64,000 nucleotides of DNA from Arbacia lixula. Lineage: Eukaryota; Echinodermata; Echinoidea; Arbacioida; Arbaciidae. Position 1 is the first letter of the stretch, and each line of letters starts with the position of its first letter. This document shows, in pieces, positions 10,981 to 22,600 of this stretch. A model generated the notes under the pieces. The model was not told where the DNA came from. It saw only the letters and a program-made list of their open reading frames with translations, and made no database searches. The translations under genes were made by a program, and so were the position numbers. The stretch lies in contig OZ022580.1 in assembly GCA_963669155.1 (NCBI GenBank), forward strand, positions 16,328,797 to 16,392,796, written 5' to 3'.

Positions 10981-13900
10981 CACAGCTCGCCCAGACTCTC
11001 CGGGCCGTCGCAGAGGGCGGGCCAGATGCCCTCTATACGGGGCAGATGGCACAAGATATTGCGTCAGAAATACAAGACAGGGGTTGGTCAATAAGCCGTG
11101 TTCCTAATACATTCAAAAACTTTCCATTAGCTTTTGGAACGCGCAGTAACATGTTGCTTCATCCATCTAGCAATTCAGTTTCAAAGGATGGAAGGCACTC
11201 AAACCAGGGACCGAGTAAACTTGTACTGTTTTTGATGTGAAAATATTCACCTCCACGTATAATTGTAGATAATCAGTTGCACCTGCCACAACGTAATGTC
11301 TTGCCTTTATGATCAGGTGGCATCGTGACCGCCGAGGACCTCACGAACTACGAGGTGACGGCCAAGACACCGATCAGCTTTGACATCGGAGGCCTACAGG
11401 TCTTTTCTGGTCCTCCGCCGTGTAGTGGCGTCGTCTACGCCCTCATCATCAATATCTTAGAAGGTACATACGATGTTTCATACGATTGTCTACGTATGTG
11501 CTCCTCTCTTCCTTTTATTTTCTCACTCTTTGTTATCATCTTGATATACATACATCTCATTCAATCATAGTATTCCACTGAAAACAAAAAATCAGTCACT
11601 TCTGAAAATGTAATATATTACAAACAAATGACATAGACATGATGGATGCAGAATCAATCATATGATATTGAAAACCAAAAAGAAAAAGGTGCAAGTAAAG
11701 ATTTACTTAATTTTTTTCTATGTGATGAAAATCCTAGTTGTCCTGTATTGAGATTTGAGGATTTAGTAATAATAATAATGAACAATGCATGTATTTTATA
11801 CTCTACACATACCATGAATACGGATTGGCTTGGCGAGCTGTTTCAGGACGCTAGGTGGTACAATTTTCCTGTAAATATTGTCAATTGATTTGTTTCAAAA
11901 TAAGATACAATCATACAAAATAAACATATGACGTCACATACGACTATCGTACGAAAATTAGTATCCTTTCCTCACTCTTTCTTATCATCTTGATCCAGCA
12001 CATTTGATTATACTTTTGCATTAACCAAAGTTTCACTCACCTTTGATAATGAAATGTAGTTTGCATGCCAAGATATACAACCATGGTGAATGCAAATGTA
12101 AGAGATGGGAAAGCAACACTCGACAGGTGTAACCTCAATAAGTTTTATTGGTGTACTATGTTCAAGTGATAAACACGTAGCCCGTATGGCAAGAATTTGT
12201 CTAGCAAACCAGTAGTTAATAGACTTTCCTAATCTATTTTTGTTGCAGGTTATGGTTTCCAGCCAAGTGATATGGAGTCCCTGAATCGCAGAATACGGAC
12301 ATACCATCGGATCTTGGAGGCGGACAAGTTTGCATATGCCAAGAGAAGCTTGCTGGGAGATGAAGACTTTGTCAATATAACAGAGGTACGACATAGTTCT
12401 CCTTTTCCTCCTCCTTCATCTCCTTCTCCTTCTCCTTCCCCTTCTTCCTCTGTTCTGCTTCTTCTCCTTGCATATGCCTTGTTTTCATTTTACAGCTTGA
12501 TCATCTTCTTCCTTGTGTTCCATTTTCTCTTCACTGGGCTCCCTCATATTTTCCTCTTCTGCTCCTGTATTTTTTTTTTGCTTCGTCTTCTTTATTTCGT
12601 CTTTCTTTTCTTCATCCTCTTTCTTGTCTTGGTTTCTATCCACGAACGTAGTTGTCCACTAAGTAGAATCACCTTTCTTTCAACGCGGGGGCAGATAAGC
12701 GAGAGGCCTTGCCTCATCAGGTGTTGTAACGTGCAACCTGTCATAACATACACGTTTAGGGGTGGGGAACTTGAGCATGCAACCCCCCCCCCTCTTTTGC
12801 ACCTGCTTGCTACATTAAACCCTGTGTGCCAGACGACATGAAGAAATGCCGCTCTATGGGATTTGTGAGCATTGGCAGCGCAAAAAATCATCGATGGCGT
12901 ACAAAGAGTTAACTGTTTTCACAACGGCGATGATGACATAAGTAACTTTGATATCTCCATCCAGCTGGTCGCAAATATGACGTCACAAACGTTCGCCGAC
13001 AGTCTCCGTGCTCGGATCACCGACGACCAGACGCACAACTACACGTACTACAAGCCCGACTTCCAGATCGTAGAAGACGACGGGACCTCGCACATCTCTG
13101 TGGTGGACCGGCACGGCAACGCGGCCGCCATGACCAGTTCGATCAATACAGAGTGAGCCAAGATGTTTTCGACTTTGTATTTCTGTAGTCCATCAACATG
13201 ATCGATAATGTAAGCATATGCTTAACGTACGCGATCTTGACAACTGTTAATGTTATTAGCCTTAACACAACTGAGGATCTTTTAATGTCTTTAGTCTTTC
13301 GATTTGCATTAGTAACCCTTATGCGCTAGTGGTGCATTTTAACATAAGTAATACACAGAAATCGATTTAAAGAACAGTTTGTTTGGCACGCAAAGCTTCA
13401 AGCAAGTTGAAATTCATTTCCGAAATTGTATGTGCACAGCCCAGCACCAATATACTTAGTATTTAGATTATTAACCTTGCTAACAGTTTGGAGTTGAGTA
13501 CCCTTTTAAAAATACGAACATTTATGGTGGATTTCTTCTTTCATTTAGGCTCGGCTCTAAGGTGAGAGGGCCAAAAACCGGAATCATTTACAACAATTTG
13601 ATGGACGACTTCTCCATCCCCGGTGAAAATAACATCTACGGAGTACCGCCCTCTCCGTCCAACTTTATCGAACCCGGCAAACGACCGATGGCGTCGATGA
13701 CTCCTGTGATAATGGTCGACAGCACTGGCGATGTGCGATTAGTGGCCGGTGCGTCGGGCGGGCCCAGGATTACCCTTGGAACCAGCTTGGTACGGTTATC
13801 TATTAGTATTAGCACACTGGGCACGTCATTATCGCATGTGAGGTTGGTTGTTGGGGCATGGATTTATGAATTGGCGCCAAATTTATTCCACACACGTACA

Positions 13901-14961
13901 AATACAGATAGAGGCAGTGGTTGATCCCGAAGATCACGATTAAGAAGCACAATTAGATGCGAACTGACGCGTTTGGTAACGGCCTGATGAGACGATCATG
14001 GTATTGACAATAAATCGTATTGATAGTAGATCAGTTTTGAACCGCCTAAATATGGTCTACACGATTGCGACGACTGACCTCAAGGTCTGATAAGATCTAA
14101 TAGGATCACCATGATCACTCTACGACTCGCGCAAATCTTGTTAGTGGGGACATAGCAGAAAAAAACACCATTTGATTAAATTTAGGGTTATTGGCTAAAT
14201 TCATGATTCCTTACCAAATGAGAAACTCTTCAGAAAATTACGCTGTAACAACATAAAAGCAATTAAACTGACAATCATTTACGAAATTATCTCATCGTCG
14301 CAGTTTTCCTTCCCTTCTCTGTAGGTAACCATGGAGACCTTGTGGTTTGGTACTCGCATCAATGAGGCGATCGAGAAGAGGAGAATCTATCACCAGCTGG
14401 TTCCTGTACTACGAAGAAGGATTTCCGCAGGTAAGACGTTATTCATCATGTCTCTGTTCTGTCATTTTATGTTTTTTATATTGACTCTTGATTCTGAATG
14501 AGTTTTGTTTTCCCCTTTTCTATGATATAAATCAACTATTTTGTATGGTAGTAGTACTCAAGACTACATTTACGGAAACTTGCACTACTGCACAACTATT
14601 GTGACGTCATCACTTGTCACAGTCAAGGACCCTTGCATCAAGTTTAATTCACTTGATCCTAATATCAAACAAATACGAGAGAAAATATGAAAGCATCAAA
14701 CAGTTTTTTTCCCAGTAGCTTTTACTATTACTATCCCTTTATTTAATAACTTTACCGTATCAATCCTCAAAATAACGCACGCCACTACCAAAGTTTTCTT
14801 TTACATCTGCCCAGGACATCTTGGACGGTCTAGTGAGGAAGGGTCATAGCCCCTATCAGAGAACGAGCACGGCTGTGGTGCAGGCGATCCTTAGATTGGA
14901 CGACGACTGGCTCCACGCGCACTCAGATAGTCGCAAGCAGAGCTTTCCGTCGGGCTATTAA
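6705..14961 (+). CDS. Gamma-glutamyltranspeptidase paralog B (11 exons, frameshift in exon 10)
   Basis: This is a complete GGT-family gene, predicted about 597 residues if the shift is ignored (human GGT1 is 569). Exons: 6705-6790, 8385-8558, 9196-9410, 9811-10003, 10922-11082, 11317-11463, 12249-12385, 12965-13152, 13549-13789, 14325-14430 and 14815-14961; all phases join. Residues 1-29 are a polar tail and about 30-53 the signal anchor. NGGSAVDAAI and NAREWAP (substrate Arg) follow. The processing/nucleophile Thr is in EDDGTSHISVV (ACC at 13085-13087, about residue 412). MDDFSIPG, PPSPSNFIEPGK, PMASM and AGASGG match the small subunit, and the C-terminus SFPSGY resembles the family's GEPAGY. 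Two oddities: the conserved VPGE is VPSE here, and exon 10 is 106 nt instead of a multiple of three. HQLVP reads in one frame, then YYEEGFPQ in the next, with the break near 14406. It may be a decaying copy, or a sequence error. The stop codon abuts a TTAA element. Confidence 0.9.
8780..8874. repeat. Short dispersed palindromic repeat, right-arm counterpart of 3097-3195
   Basis: Reverse complement of 3097-3195, in intron 2 of GGT paralog B. It contains CCATAGAGCAGAAGGTG and GGCACACAAACGGTT. Confidence 0.6.
12815..12912. repeat. Short dispersed palindromic repeat in GGT paralog B intron 7
   Basis: Starts TTAAACCCTGTGTGCCAG and ends TACAAAGAGTTAA, with an internal CTCTATGGGATTTGTG. It lies about 50 bp upstream of exon 8. 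Both ends carry TTAA, as expected for a TTAA-targeting MITE. Confidence 0.6.
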
Positions 14962-15138
14962 AGGGATAGTTCAGGCTGAAATTATTTTGGTTTCAATAAA
15001 AGGAGACACATGAAATAAACATAGTAAATGAAGGCTTTCCTTTGACCGTTTTTCGTCAAACCTTCACTGATATAATCTTCTCTCATGTGTCTCCTTTTAT
15101 TGAAACCCAAACAATTTCAGGGTGAACTATCCCTTTAA
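14958..15138. mobile_element. TTAA-flanked palindromic MITE on the GGT paralog B stop codon
   Basis: Bounded by TTAAAGGGATAGTTCA and TGAACTATCCCTTTAA. The arms continue with TTTCAATAAAAGGAGACAC against its complement, making a nearly full-length hairpin. The left TTAA (14958-14961) contains the TAA stop of GGT paralog B. An AATAAA hexamer inside the element (14995-15000) lies 34 nt past the stop. The ends and TTAA target are those expected of a piggyBac-type non-autonomous element; no transposase is present. Confidence 0.8.
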
Positions 15139-15548
15139 CTGTTAAATGTACGTTCACATTGACGCACTATTTGTGGCTGCTGCTTGTCGTATGTAGCACG
15201 ATGCCAGTGTCTTCCCATGGCAGAAAAACAATGAAATTACTCTCTAAAACGATTGTTCCATTTCTAGTAGTTAGTCAACAGCATTTATACTGTGACGAAC
15301 CCTGTGAACGGACTACTGTGATTGTCATTTTGACAGTGGCAGATGCGAACCGTACAGCTAGGATGTGTTATGGAAGGATATAGGAAGCAACGTTCTCTCT
15401 TTGAACCTATGCGTGGCACCGCCGAAAAATTATGTGGTCTCAGCATGTGCTTTCCATGTGTTTTAACAATAACGAACATGATTTCTGAGCAACATTTCTG
15501 AGAGAGAAGAAAAGAAATGTAGAGTCTTGTTCGTTTTCGCTTTGAACA

Positions 15549-16044
15549 TTAAAGGGATACTTCGCCCTGAAATTAAATTGGTTTAAATAAAAGCAGACAC
15601 ATGAAAGAAATATAAGGGTAAAGGTTTTATGAAAATTCTTCAAAGTATAACAAAGTTCTGATCGTTTCATAGTTTTGATTTTGTGACGTCATGTGTGAGA
15701 TGCTTTCCCAAAATTTTATGTTGTGTACATATTTTTTTGAAACTGTCTATTTTCTGAAAATTATCTGCATTATTTGACTTGCGCATTTCATAAATCGTTA
15801 GAAACACGTTTTCACACACATACCTCTATGACAAAACAAAAAAAGAGCAATTTAAGGAATCATACAGCACACAAGATATGGGAAAGCACCAGCACGTGAC
15901 GTCACAAAATTGAAATTTCAAGAGATCATAACTCTCTTATATCTTGCCGGATTTTCGTCAAACTTTCACTAATATGTGACTTTCATATTTCTGCTTTAAT
16001 TGAAACCAACTTAACTTCAGGCTGAACTATTCCTGCAAGTTTAA
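15549..16044. mobile_element. Longer member of the TTAAAGGGATA MITE family
   Basis: Starts TTAAAGGGATACTTCGCCCTG and ends in a degraded CTGAACTATTCCTG... with TTAA. The inner sequence contains two GTGACGTCA sites (about 15683 and 15897) and the CGTCAAACTTTCACTAATATG box shared with 15060 and 29250. Confidence 0.65.
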
Positions 16045-16197
16045 CGCCGGTCTTTTTGCCGCGACAAGGCGGAGGAATTTAGCAAGGTGTAATGTCCCGA
16101 CGTTTCAGCGTCTCGCCGATGAGTAGCGACCGTTGGGAAAGTACTGATGGTAAGCTGCTGCAACAACCCGCATACATGTGAACGCACATTACCTAAC

Positions 16198-16340
16198 TAA
16201 AGGGATAGTTCACCCTGAAGATAAGTTGGTTTCAATAAAAGCAGAAACGTAAAAGACAAATTTAACAGATTGATGAAAATCCGTCAAAGGATAAGAAAGT
16301 TACGATCTTTTGAAATTTCAATTTTGTTACGTTTTTTTAT
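16198..16340. mobile_element. Truncated left end of the TTAAAGGGATA MITE family
   Basis: Begins TAAAGGGATAGTTCACCCTG and TTTCAATAAAAGCAGA, runs through AAATCCGTCAAAGGATAAG and stops before any right terminus. Confidence 0.6.
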
Positions 16341-16499
16341 TGAAACATACAAAAGTACCGTTGACGTCGATGTACACGTTGTGTTATTTGATTACTTCCA
16401 ATAGTATTGACCGCTTTCAGATTATGATGAATTATTGGTTCCTACTCAAGGTGTGGCAAAGAAGAGTTTCCAAGCTCATATAGGATCTTATGCTCATAT

Positions 16500-16615
16500 G
16501 AAATTACCATTCATTATATCTTTGCAATACTAAACGCCGCTAACCGAGAGATGGCGCTACCTATATTTACGATTCGGAGGCATCCATGTGTGTGCGTTTG
16601 TATGTGTGAGAGTTC

Positions 16616-16683
<68 letters not shown>

Positions 16684-17266
16684 TAAGCGTGGGTGAGTGT
16701 GATTGTGATATAACTTCCTCAAAATTATTGTGATTAAAAATGATACTGTTAATGCAAAAAATGTATACTTTGGGATTTATATAATTTCTTACTATATTGC
16801 TAGTCCTATTTCGATTATAAACTGTTAAAGAAATGTTAAAGAACTTGTAAAGATGGATTAAAGTTTATTCATTTTTTGGATTTGTATTATTTATGCTATT
16901 TCATAATCAAGAAAAAATGTTCAAGAATGATTAAAGGTAAAAATGAATTTTGAATTAACTATGTAAATTATTTCATGTAATCTACGATTGTCATATGCTA
17001 TGAGGGAGAAGTAAAATATGACTTAAAAATATATATGCAGATTTAGATGCATTTAAAGGGAGAAAATTATTTTCTTCGTGATTCAAGATTGATTGATTGA
17101 TTTATAATAAGTGCGTTAGCAAATAACCAGGTTAGTTTTTTTTTTTATTGATTGATATGCCCTGGACTAAGGGACTACAGGTCTACAAAAGAGTCAGGAT
17201 GGTATATCGCGAACGAGAAAAAACGATATAATTATAGCAGCATTCACACACACACTCACACACACA

Positions 17267-17335
<69 letters not shown>
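16500..17335 (+). repeat. Dispersed repeat, copy 2 (downstream of GGT paralog B), with (TG)n and (CA)n arrays
   Basis: Colinear with 5610-5945. Between the matching blocks lie a (TG)n array (16617-16681) and AT-rich sequence. The copy ends in a (CA)n array at about 17246-17335. Confidence 0.65.
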
Positions 17336-17342
<7 letters not shown>

Positions 17343-17526
17343 AACTTACGTAGGCACAGACACGCACACACACAGACATGCACACATACACACACAGACA
17401 CGTACACATACACACACATATACACACATATACACATACATACTACACGCCCCCTTCTCCTTCTTTCCCACCTGTTCCACCACCTGTTCTCACTCTCTTC
17501 CAACTACTTCCCCCTCACTATCTTCC

Positions 17527-17579
<53 letters not shown>

Positions 17580-17620
17580 CCCCCTCTCTCTCTCCCCCCC
17601 TCTCTCTCTCTCTTTCACAT
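17336..17620. repeat. CA-rich then (CT)n simple-sequence block
   Basis: Imperfect CA sequence to about 17440, then CT-rich DNA with a pure (CT)n core near 17530-17575. Overlapping open frames are low complexity. Confidence 0.9.
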
Positions 17621-17624
17621 TGCC

Positions 17625-17760
17625 CCTCTACCCGAGTCTGATGGGACTGCTGATCATGACCTTAGTGGGAGAGCTCCGGGGTCGAGGTCGAGTTGGTGTC
17701 AAGATGTCGAGCCATGGAATGCTTCTTCTGCCGTCACCCAGCCACCAGCGAGTTGACTCC
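17625..17760 (+). other. Possible orphan terminal exon
   Basis: Just after a (CT)n tract and a pyrimidine-rich CCCCTCTACCCGAG, one plus frame is open to a TGA at about 17757 and reads ESDGTADHDLSGRAPGSRS, then SSWCQDVEPWNASSAVTQPP. Composition is protein-like and GC-rich compared with the flanks. No partner exons or family are recognised; it may be chance or a relic. Confidence 0.15.
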
Positions 17761-18129
17761 TATACACGACATATCTATCTCTTCCTGTGCCACTCACATA
17801 TTCATATTTTCTCCACAAGTCAAGTTAGTAATTAACATAAATCCACCTGAGTAGCATATTTTCTGGCATTCGAAGTGTTAAAGCAAAGCATAGACAACCA
17901 CGTAATACATATAGATGGTCGTATCAAGACATGATTCGCATTGTTCCAACTTATCAATCAAATTTGTCTTTTTTCGATGTGATATCATGGCGGGTAAGCC
18001 AACTTTATTTATGCTAAGACCACGAGGGTCGTGGGAGTTGTCTTGTAAGAGCAGCGGGCTGTTACGGTCATGTCCAATCATAAATACACACCAGGAATGC
18101 AAATGTGTCCTGACAGGAAAGTGGCAGAG

Positions 18130-18165
<36 letters not shown>

Positions 18166-18227
18166 GAGTGGTTGGGGAGTTCGAGTGAGAGAAAGAGAGA
18201 AAGTAATATAAAGAAAGATAGACAAAA

Positions 18228-18295
<68 letters not shown>

Positions 18296-19687
18296 AAGGA
18301 AGGGGATAAAAGATGGGGTGACAGAGAAGTAAACTTACGTACAGAGCGAAATAGAGAGGAAGGGGAAGGAAAATTAAGATAAATTAAGATGGAGGGGAGA
18401 TTTTAAAAGTCAGACAAAAAAGTCGAGAGATCAGCAACAGGAAGAGAGAAAGATTATATATGTTTAAAAATGGTTTCATTCGGCGTTGAATAATTCATCA
18501 TAGTGATGCATGTCGTAATTTCTAAAAACTTATGCACATTTCAATTATGTGTACCTCATTTACACACGCACTGATAATGCATATCTTTTCATCAACACTG
18601 ATCAACATTTCAAGATGTCTCGTCCTGATAAAATTAACACGTAATTTAGAAAAAATTTAACGCTGCTCAAATGTTTTTGACATGTGTTAGAGTGTCATGA
18701 AAGATGTATGCACATAGCATACACACTGACTCATGATACATGGAATTATATATTTTACCTACTCAAAAAGCAACATCGGTTGTATATATATTCTTGGGAG
18801 AAAACAAATCCGGTAGCAAAATATCGAGTCTTGTATATGTTAATATTTGCGACAGGTGCAGATATGTAAGAATTAAACATATATATACATTTAAGTTATG
18901 CTATATGTTATAGAAATGATGAACATCAGTTACAATAGTGTTCATGAAATGTTGCTATCATTATCTTTCCTTTGAAAACTTGTGGAAGTTTCAGTCATAT
19001 CCATCATAAGCAATATTAGAACACAGTATGTAACAATGAAGGAGTCAGTCAATGCAAATCACGCATTGCCGTGGAAGTTCTCATAGTTAACCATGGTGAA
19101 GGCGTGATTTTAATCCAAGTCATACAGTCCATACTGTACGTCATAGAAACTCTTGAACTACGCGCGCACGCGCATAGCACACCCACAAACATATCTCCGT
19201 CATAGTTCTAAAACAGCTTCTCGCAAAGAATATGTAAAGTTGTCCATATTAGTTCACCGTACCACCGCACCAATCTCTCTTCGCAAACACTCAGACCCCA
19301 TCTGCACTTTGCTCAGGCGTACATGCATGTACGTATATCAGCATTATCATTATTCGCAGGACTGCTCGGCAAACTAAACTTTGGAACCTGATCGCGCACC
19401 ATAGCAAACAAATCCCTTGCATGCTATAAGATCTTGATTGTTGAGAGACAAGCGACAGTTTGTACCCAAAGACAGTGGATACGACGTGCGCCGAAACGGG
19501 TGCGCAATCACACTAGTATACGGGGTTTGGAGACACCGCTCACGAAAAGAACAACTCCAACATTAACCGCAGATCATATTTTAGATATTTCGCGTACAAC
19601 ATCGCTCTTTCCTGCTCGTTGATAAGCGGATCACACATTCTTCAGACCAACTTGATCTTTATATAACTTTTTTGGAAAACCATCATC
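17761..19687. other. Intergenic region with no recognisable gene
   Basis: Apart from the GA arrays it is AT-rich, unique-looking DNA. The part after 19130 is less AT-rich and directly precedes the start of the membrane-protein gene, so it probably holds that promoter. A TATATAA at about 19660-19668 is only some 20 nt before the ATG and so is badly placed for a TATA box. Confidence 0.5.
18135..18292. repeat. (GA)n arrays with GATA spacer
   Basis: Two GA tracts (about 18135-18162 and 18237-18292) separated by GA-rich sequence with GATAGATAGATA. Confidence 0.9.
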
Positions 19688-22600
19688 ATGGAGACCAATA
19701 GATATTGGTCCATCGTCATTGTGCTTCTGTCCATTTATGGGACGTCTGAAACAACCTCACCTGCCATGTCAAGTAAGTTGATTAAGGCCGAGTCACTCAC
19801 CAACGTTGGGTTACGAAACTCAGTAGCTTTTAAATTATTTATATCTTATTGTCGGAATAATGATTGATGCAGACAATATACATCATACTAAAACTCTGAG
19901 AATCAGAAGGTTAATGATAAATCTAATGTGGAATTTGAATGGGAAAGTACGAATTGTTATAAAGTACGCATCATTGCAATTATGCAACACGCTTCGAATG
20001 TAAATCAATAAGAGTGTACTCGTATTCCAAGCTAGTTCAAGCCATAACTACAAGTAACACTTACACCTTTAATACACCAAACAATTTCTTCTAATGGATC
20101 TCCTTATCGTATTGAGTCTCATTGAGTGTTGAGTATGGTGTAAGATTTTTACCCGTGGTACTTATTTGGCCAAACCTTATGTCAATTCTGCCCTACTCTG
20201 AGAAAAGGAAGCAAGTGACAAATCACTTAAATCTGGATTATTGGTGTTCTTAGATTTTACTCAGCATTCCCTACATACGGCCAAAATCTGGACAAGAAAT
20301 ATTCATCTTGCTGTGAGATATTCAATCTAACATGCTGTGGTTTTGCACTGATGCCAATGCAAGTGAAAGACACATTTTGCTCATTTCCAAGAAAAGTCTC
20401 TTTTGTTAGTTGCTTCCTTTTGTCAGAGTAGGGCAATATTTACCTGCCATTGGGGCATCCTTGTGCCGCGCCTTTTATTCACACAAATCAAATAGAGTTG
20501 AACGTTGTCTTGCAATGGGAATGGTGGGTTAAAAACATGGACACTTGGTGCATTTGTTCTGCAGAATGTTGCATATCAACTCTACAACTTTTGCAATGTT
20601 TGATGTTATACGTTTTCCGTCAAATTCAGATAACACTCGCATGGTTGTTATTGATTTGTGTATCTCTTCACACATAATATACATCTCACGCTTTAAGATA
20701 ACGACAATGACCAGAAAATAACGCCGTGCTTGTTTGCATGAAAAAGCTCGGGAAAAGAAACGCGAAAAAGGAGCAGGCAGGTTTGCATTCATGGCTGAAA
20801 GCTTAACGTGTGTCTGAACAGGTACCGGCATGAGGTCAAGTATATCAATAGTTCAATTGTGCTTATTGTATTATAGCGAATGACTTGGTTTTTTCCGGTC
20901 ACCAATCTTCAATAACAGTCCTGACCATTGAATGATATCCATTGTATAATTAACTCACGAGGTTGAATAGGACAAAACATTTAATTCGTGTTACTTGGCA
21001 GGTAATGGGTTAAAACGAACCTAGCCTGGAATATGATGAGCACCCCTCACACCCTACTAGTAGTTTGATAACGACGAGATTAATTTTCACATGTAATCAG
21101 GGGTACTAATTAACGGTAAAAGGTTTCTTATCATTGTGAAGGAGGGCGTTCACTGTTTATGTACTAGAACTGCTAGTGTCTATTAGCACAATAGATAAAG
21201 ACATACATGTAATTCTCATAGAGCAGCAGTGAGTATGGCATTGAAAGGCTTAAGCATTAGACGTCTTGAAATGCGGACAAGAATTGCTAAAATGTAACTA
21301 TTGGAAAACTTTAATCAATTTCTATTTTTTTTCAAGTTAAGAATGGAGGGAGGGATTCCTACTGGAATTTTCTTCCTGGAAATAGTCATGATTATAAAAA
21401 TGGGCAAAGGAGCAATCATCAGTGAAAATGAAAGAACACAGACAAGCTCGAATGATGTTAGTCATGTTTAAAGATTGGCCACACCTTAAGATCGGCACCC
21501 GCACACAGGAACGTATGTGGTGTCAAGTGTAAATGTTTGTTTTAATAACGCGTCGCGACATTTTGTACACCATACAAATATGACAAAAGGTGCGGTTACC
21601 TTTGCATCCAAAAATATATAATGCTTTTTTTCCCCATTTGTTTGGGAAAGGTTGACAGAGGGTGTTGACGTCTTTTGTTAACAATGTTAAGTAAACTGAA
21701 CATTTCTTTAGCTGGAAATGTTTTTATAGCACGATTGAATAAAACGTTAACATGATGTTTTGTCACAAATGTGAGCAACCTGAGCCAACTTAAATGAGAG
21801 GGACTAAGGTTATACTTGATTACTTTATGTTTCTTTTGTCTCACGATAATTTGGAATGTACATTTATATGAATATTGTGTGTGGAAAATGAATAGCATTA
21901 AATGAGATGAAATGAAAACTACAAAGTGCCATCCACCATCTTTTCATAAACATTTACAAATCTATTTCACCCTTGATATCAATTTCAAATCATTTGCAGC
22001 AAAATGATACACTCTCAAGTTTTATATTCACGATAGTTCAGAGCATAGCGATTGGGGCTATTCATAGTTCAATTTTAATCGTACATATTTCAATACTTGC
22101 CTTTACTTCTTTCATCCACCATACACGCCAGACGAAATTGTTATTATCCGGTTTCCTCAAAAGTCCAATGATATATATTTATATATATTTCAGTGTGGAA
22201 AATATGTTTCAAACCTGTAATTTCTAACCTCTATGTGTGTCCTTTTCCATTATATTGAGTCACAAGTAATACACACAAGCCCCATAGGGTGCCATATTGT
22301 CTGGTACACAAAGGGCTATCAATATTCTGCCTTCCTCTGGCAAAAGGAAGCAATAAGCCAGTTCGTAATTACGATTTGCGCATGAGCAGATGAAGGTCAT
22401 AGTGACCAAACCAGCTTGTTGGTTTTTAAATCACTGCGATAAGCATCATCATTAATAAGTTATTTTAGAATATGCTTGTTATCCAATTTATAAAAGAACA
22501 CCAAGGTGTTCAATCATGGGGTATTTGACAACAGGCCAAACGACAACAATTAGTTTACAATAAACAATGAAATAGAAGCTTTCCCAATTGTTCACAGACC

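Noticed and set aside
12272..12841. 189-codon frame following GGT exon 7
   Set aside because: It starts in exon 7 but then runs into a CT-rich intron past a clear GTACGA donor; GGT homology stops at the donor.
17152..17835. 227-codon plus-strand open frame
   Set aside because: Most of it is CA and CT repeat; only the last ~45 codons, in another frame, look protein-like.
19660..19668. TATATAA as a TATA box for the membrane-protein gene
   Set aside because: It lies only about 20 nt before the ATG, too close to leave a normal start site and 5' UTR.
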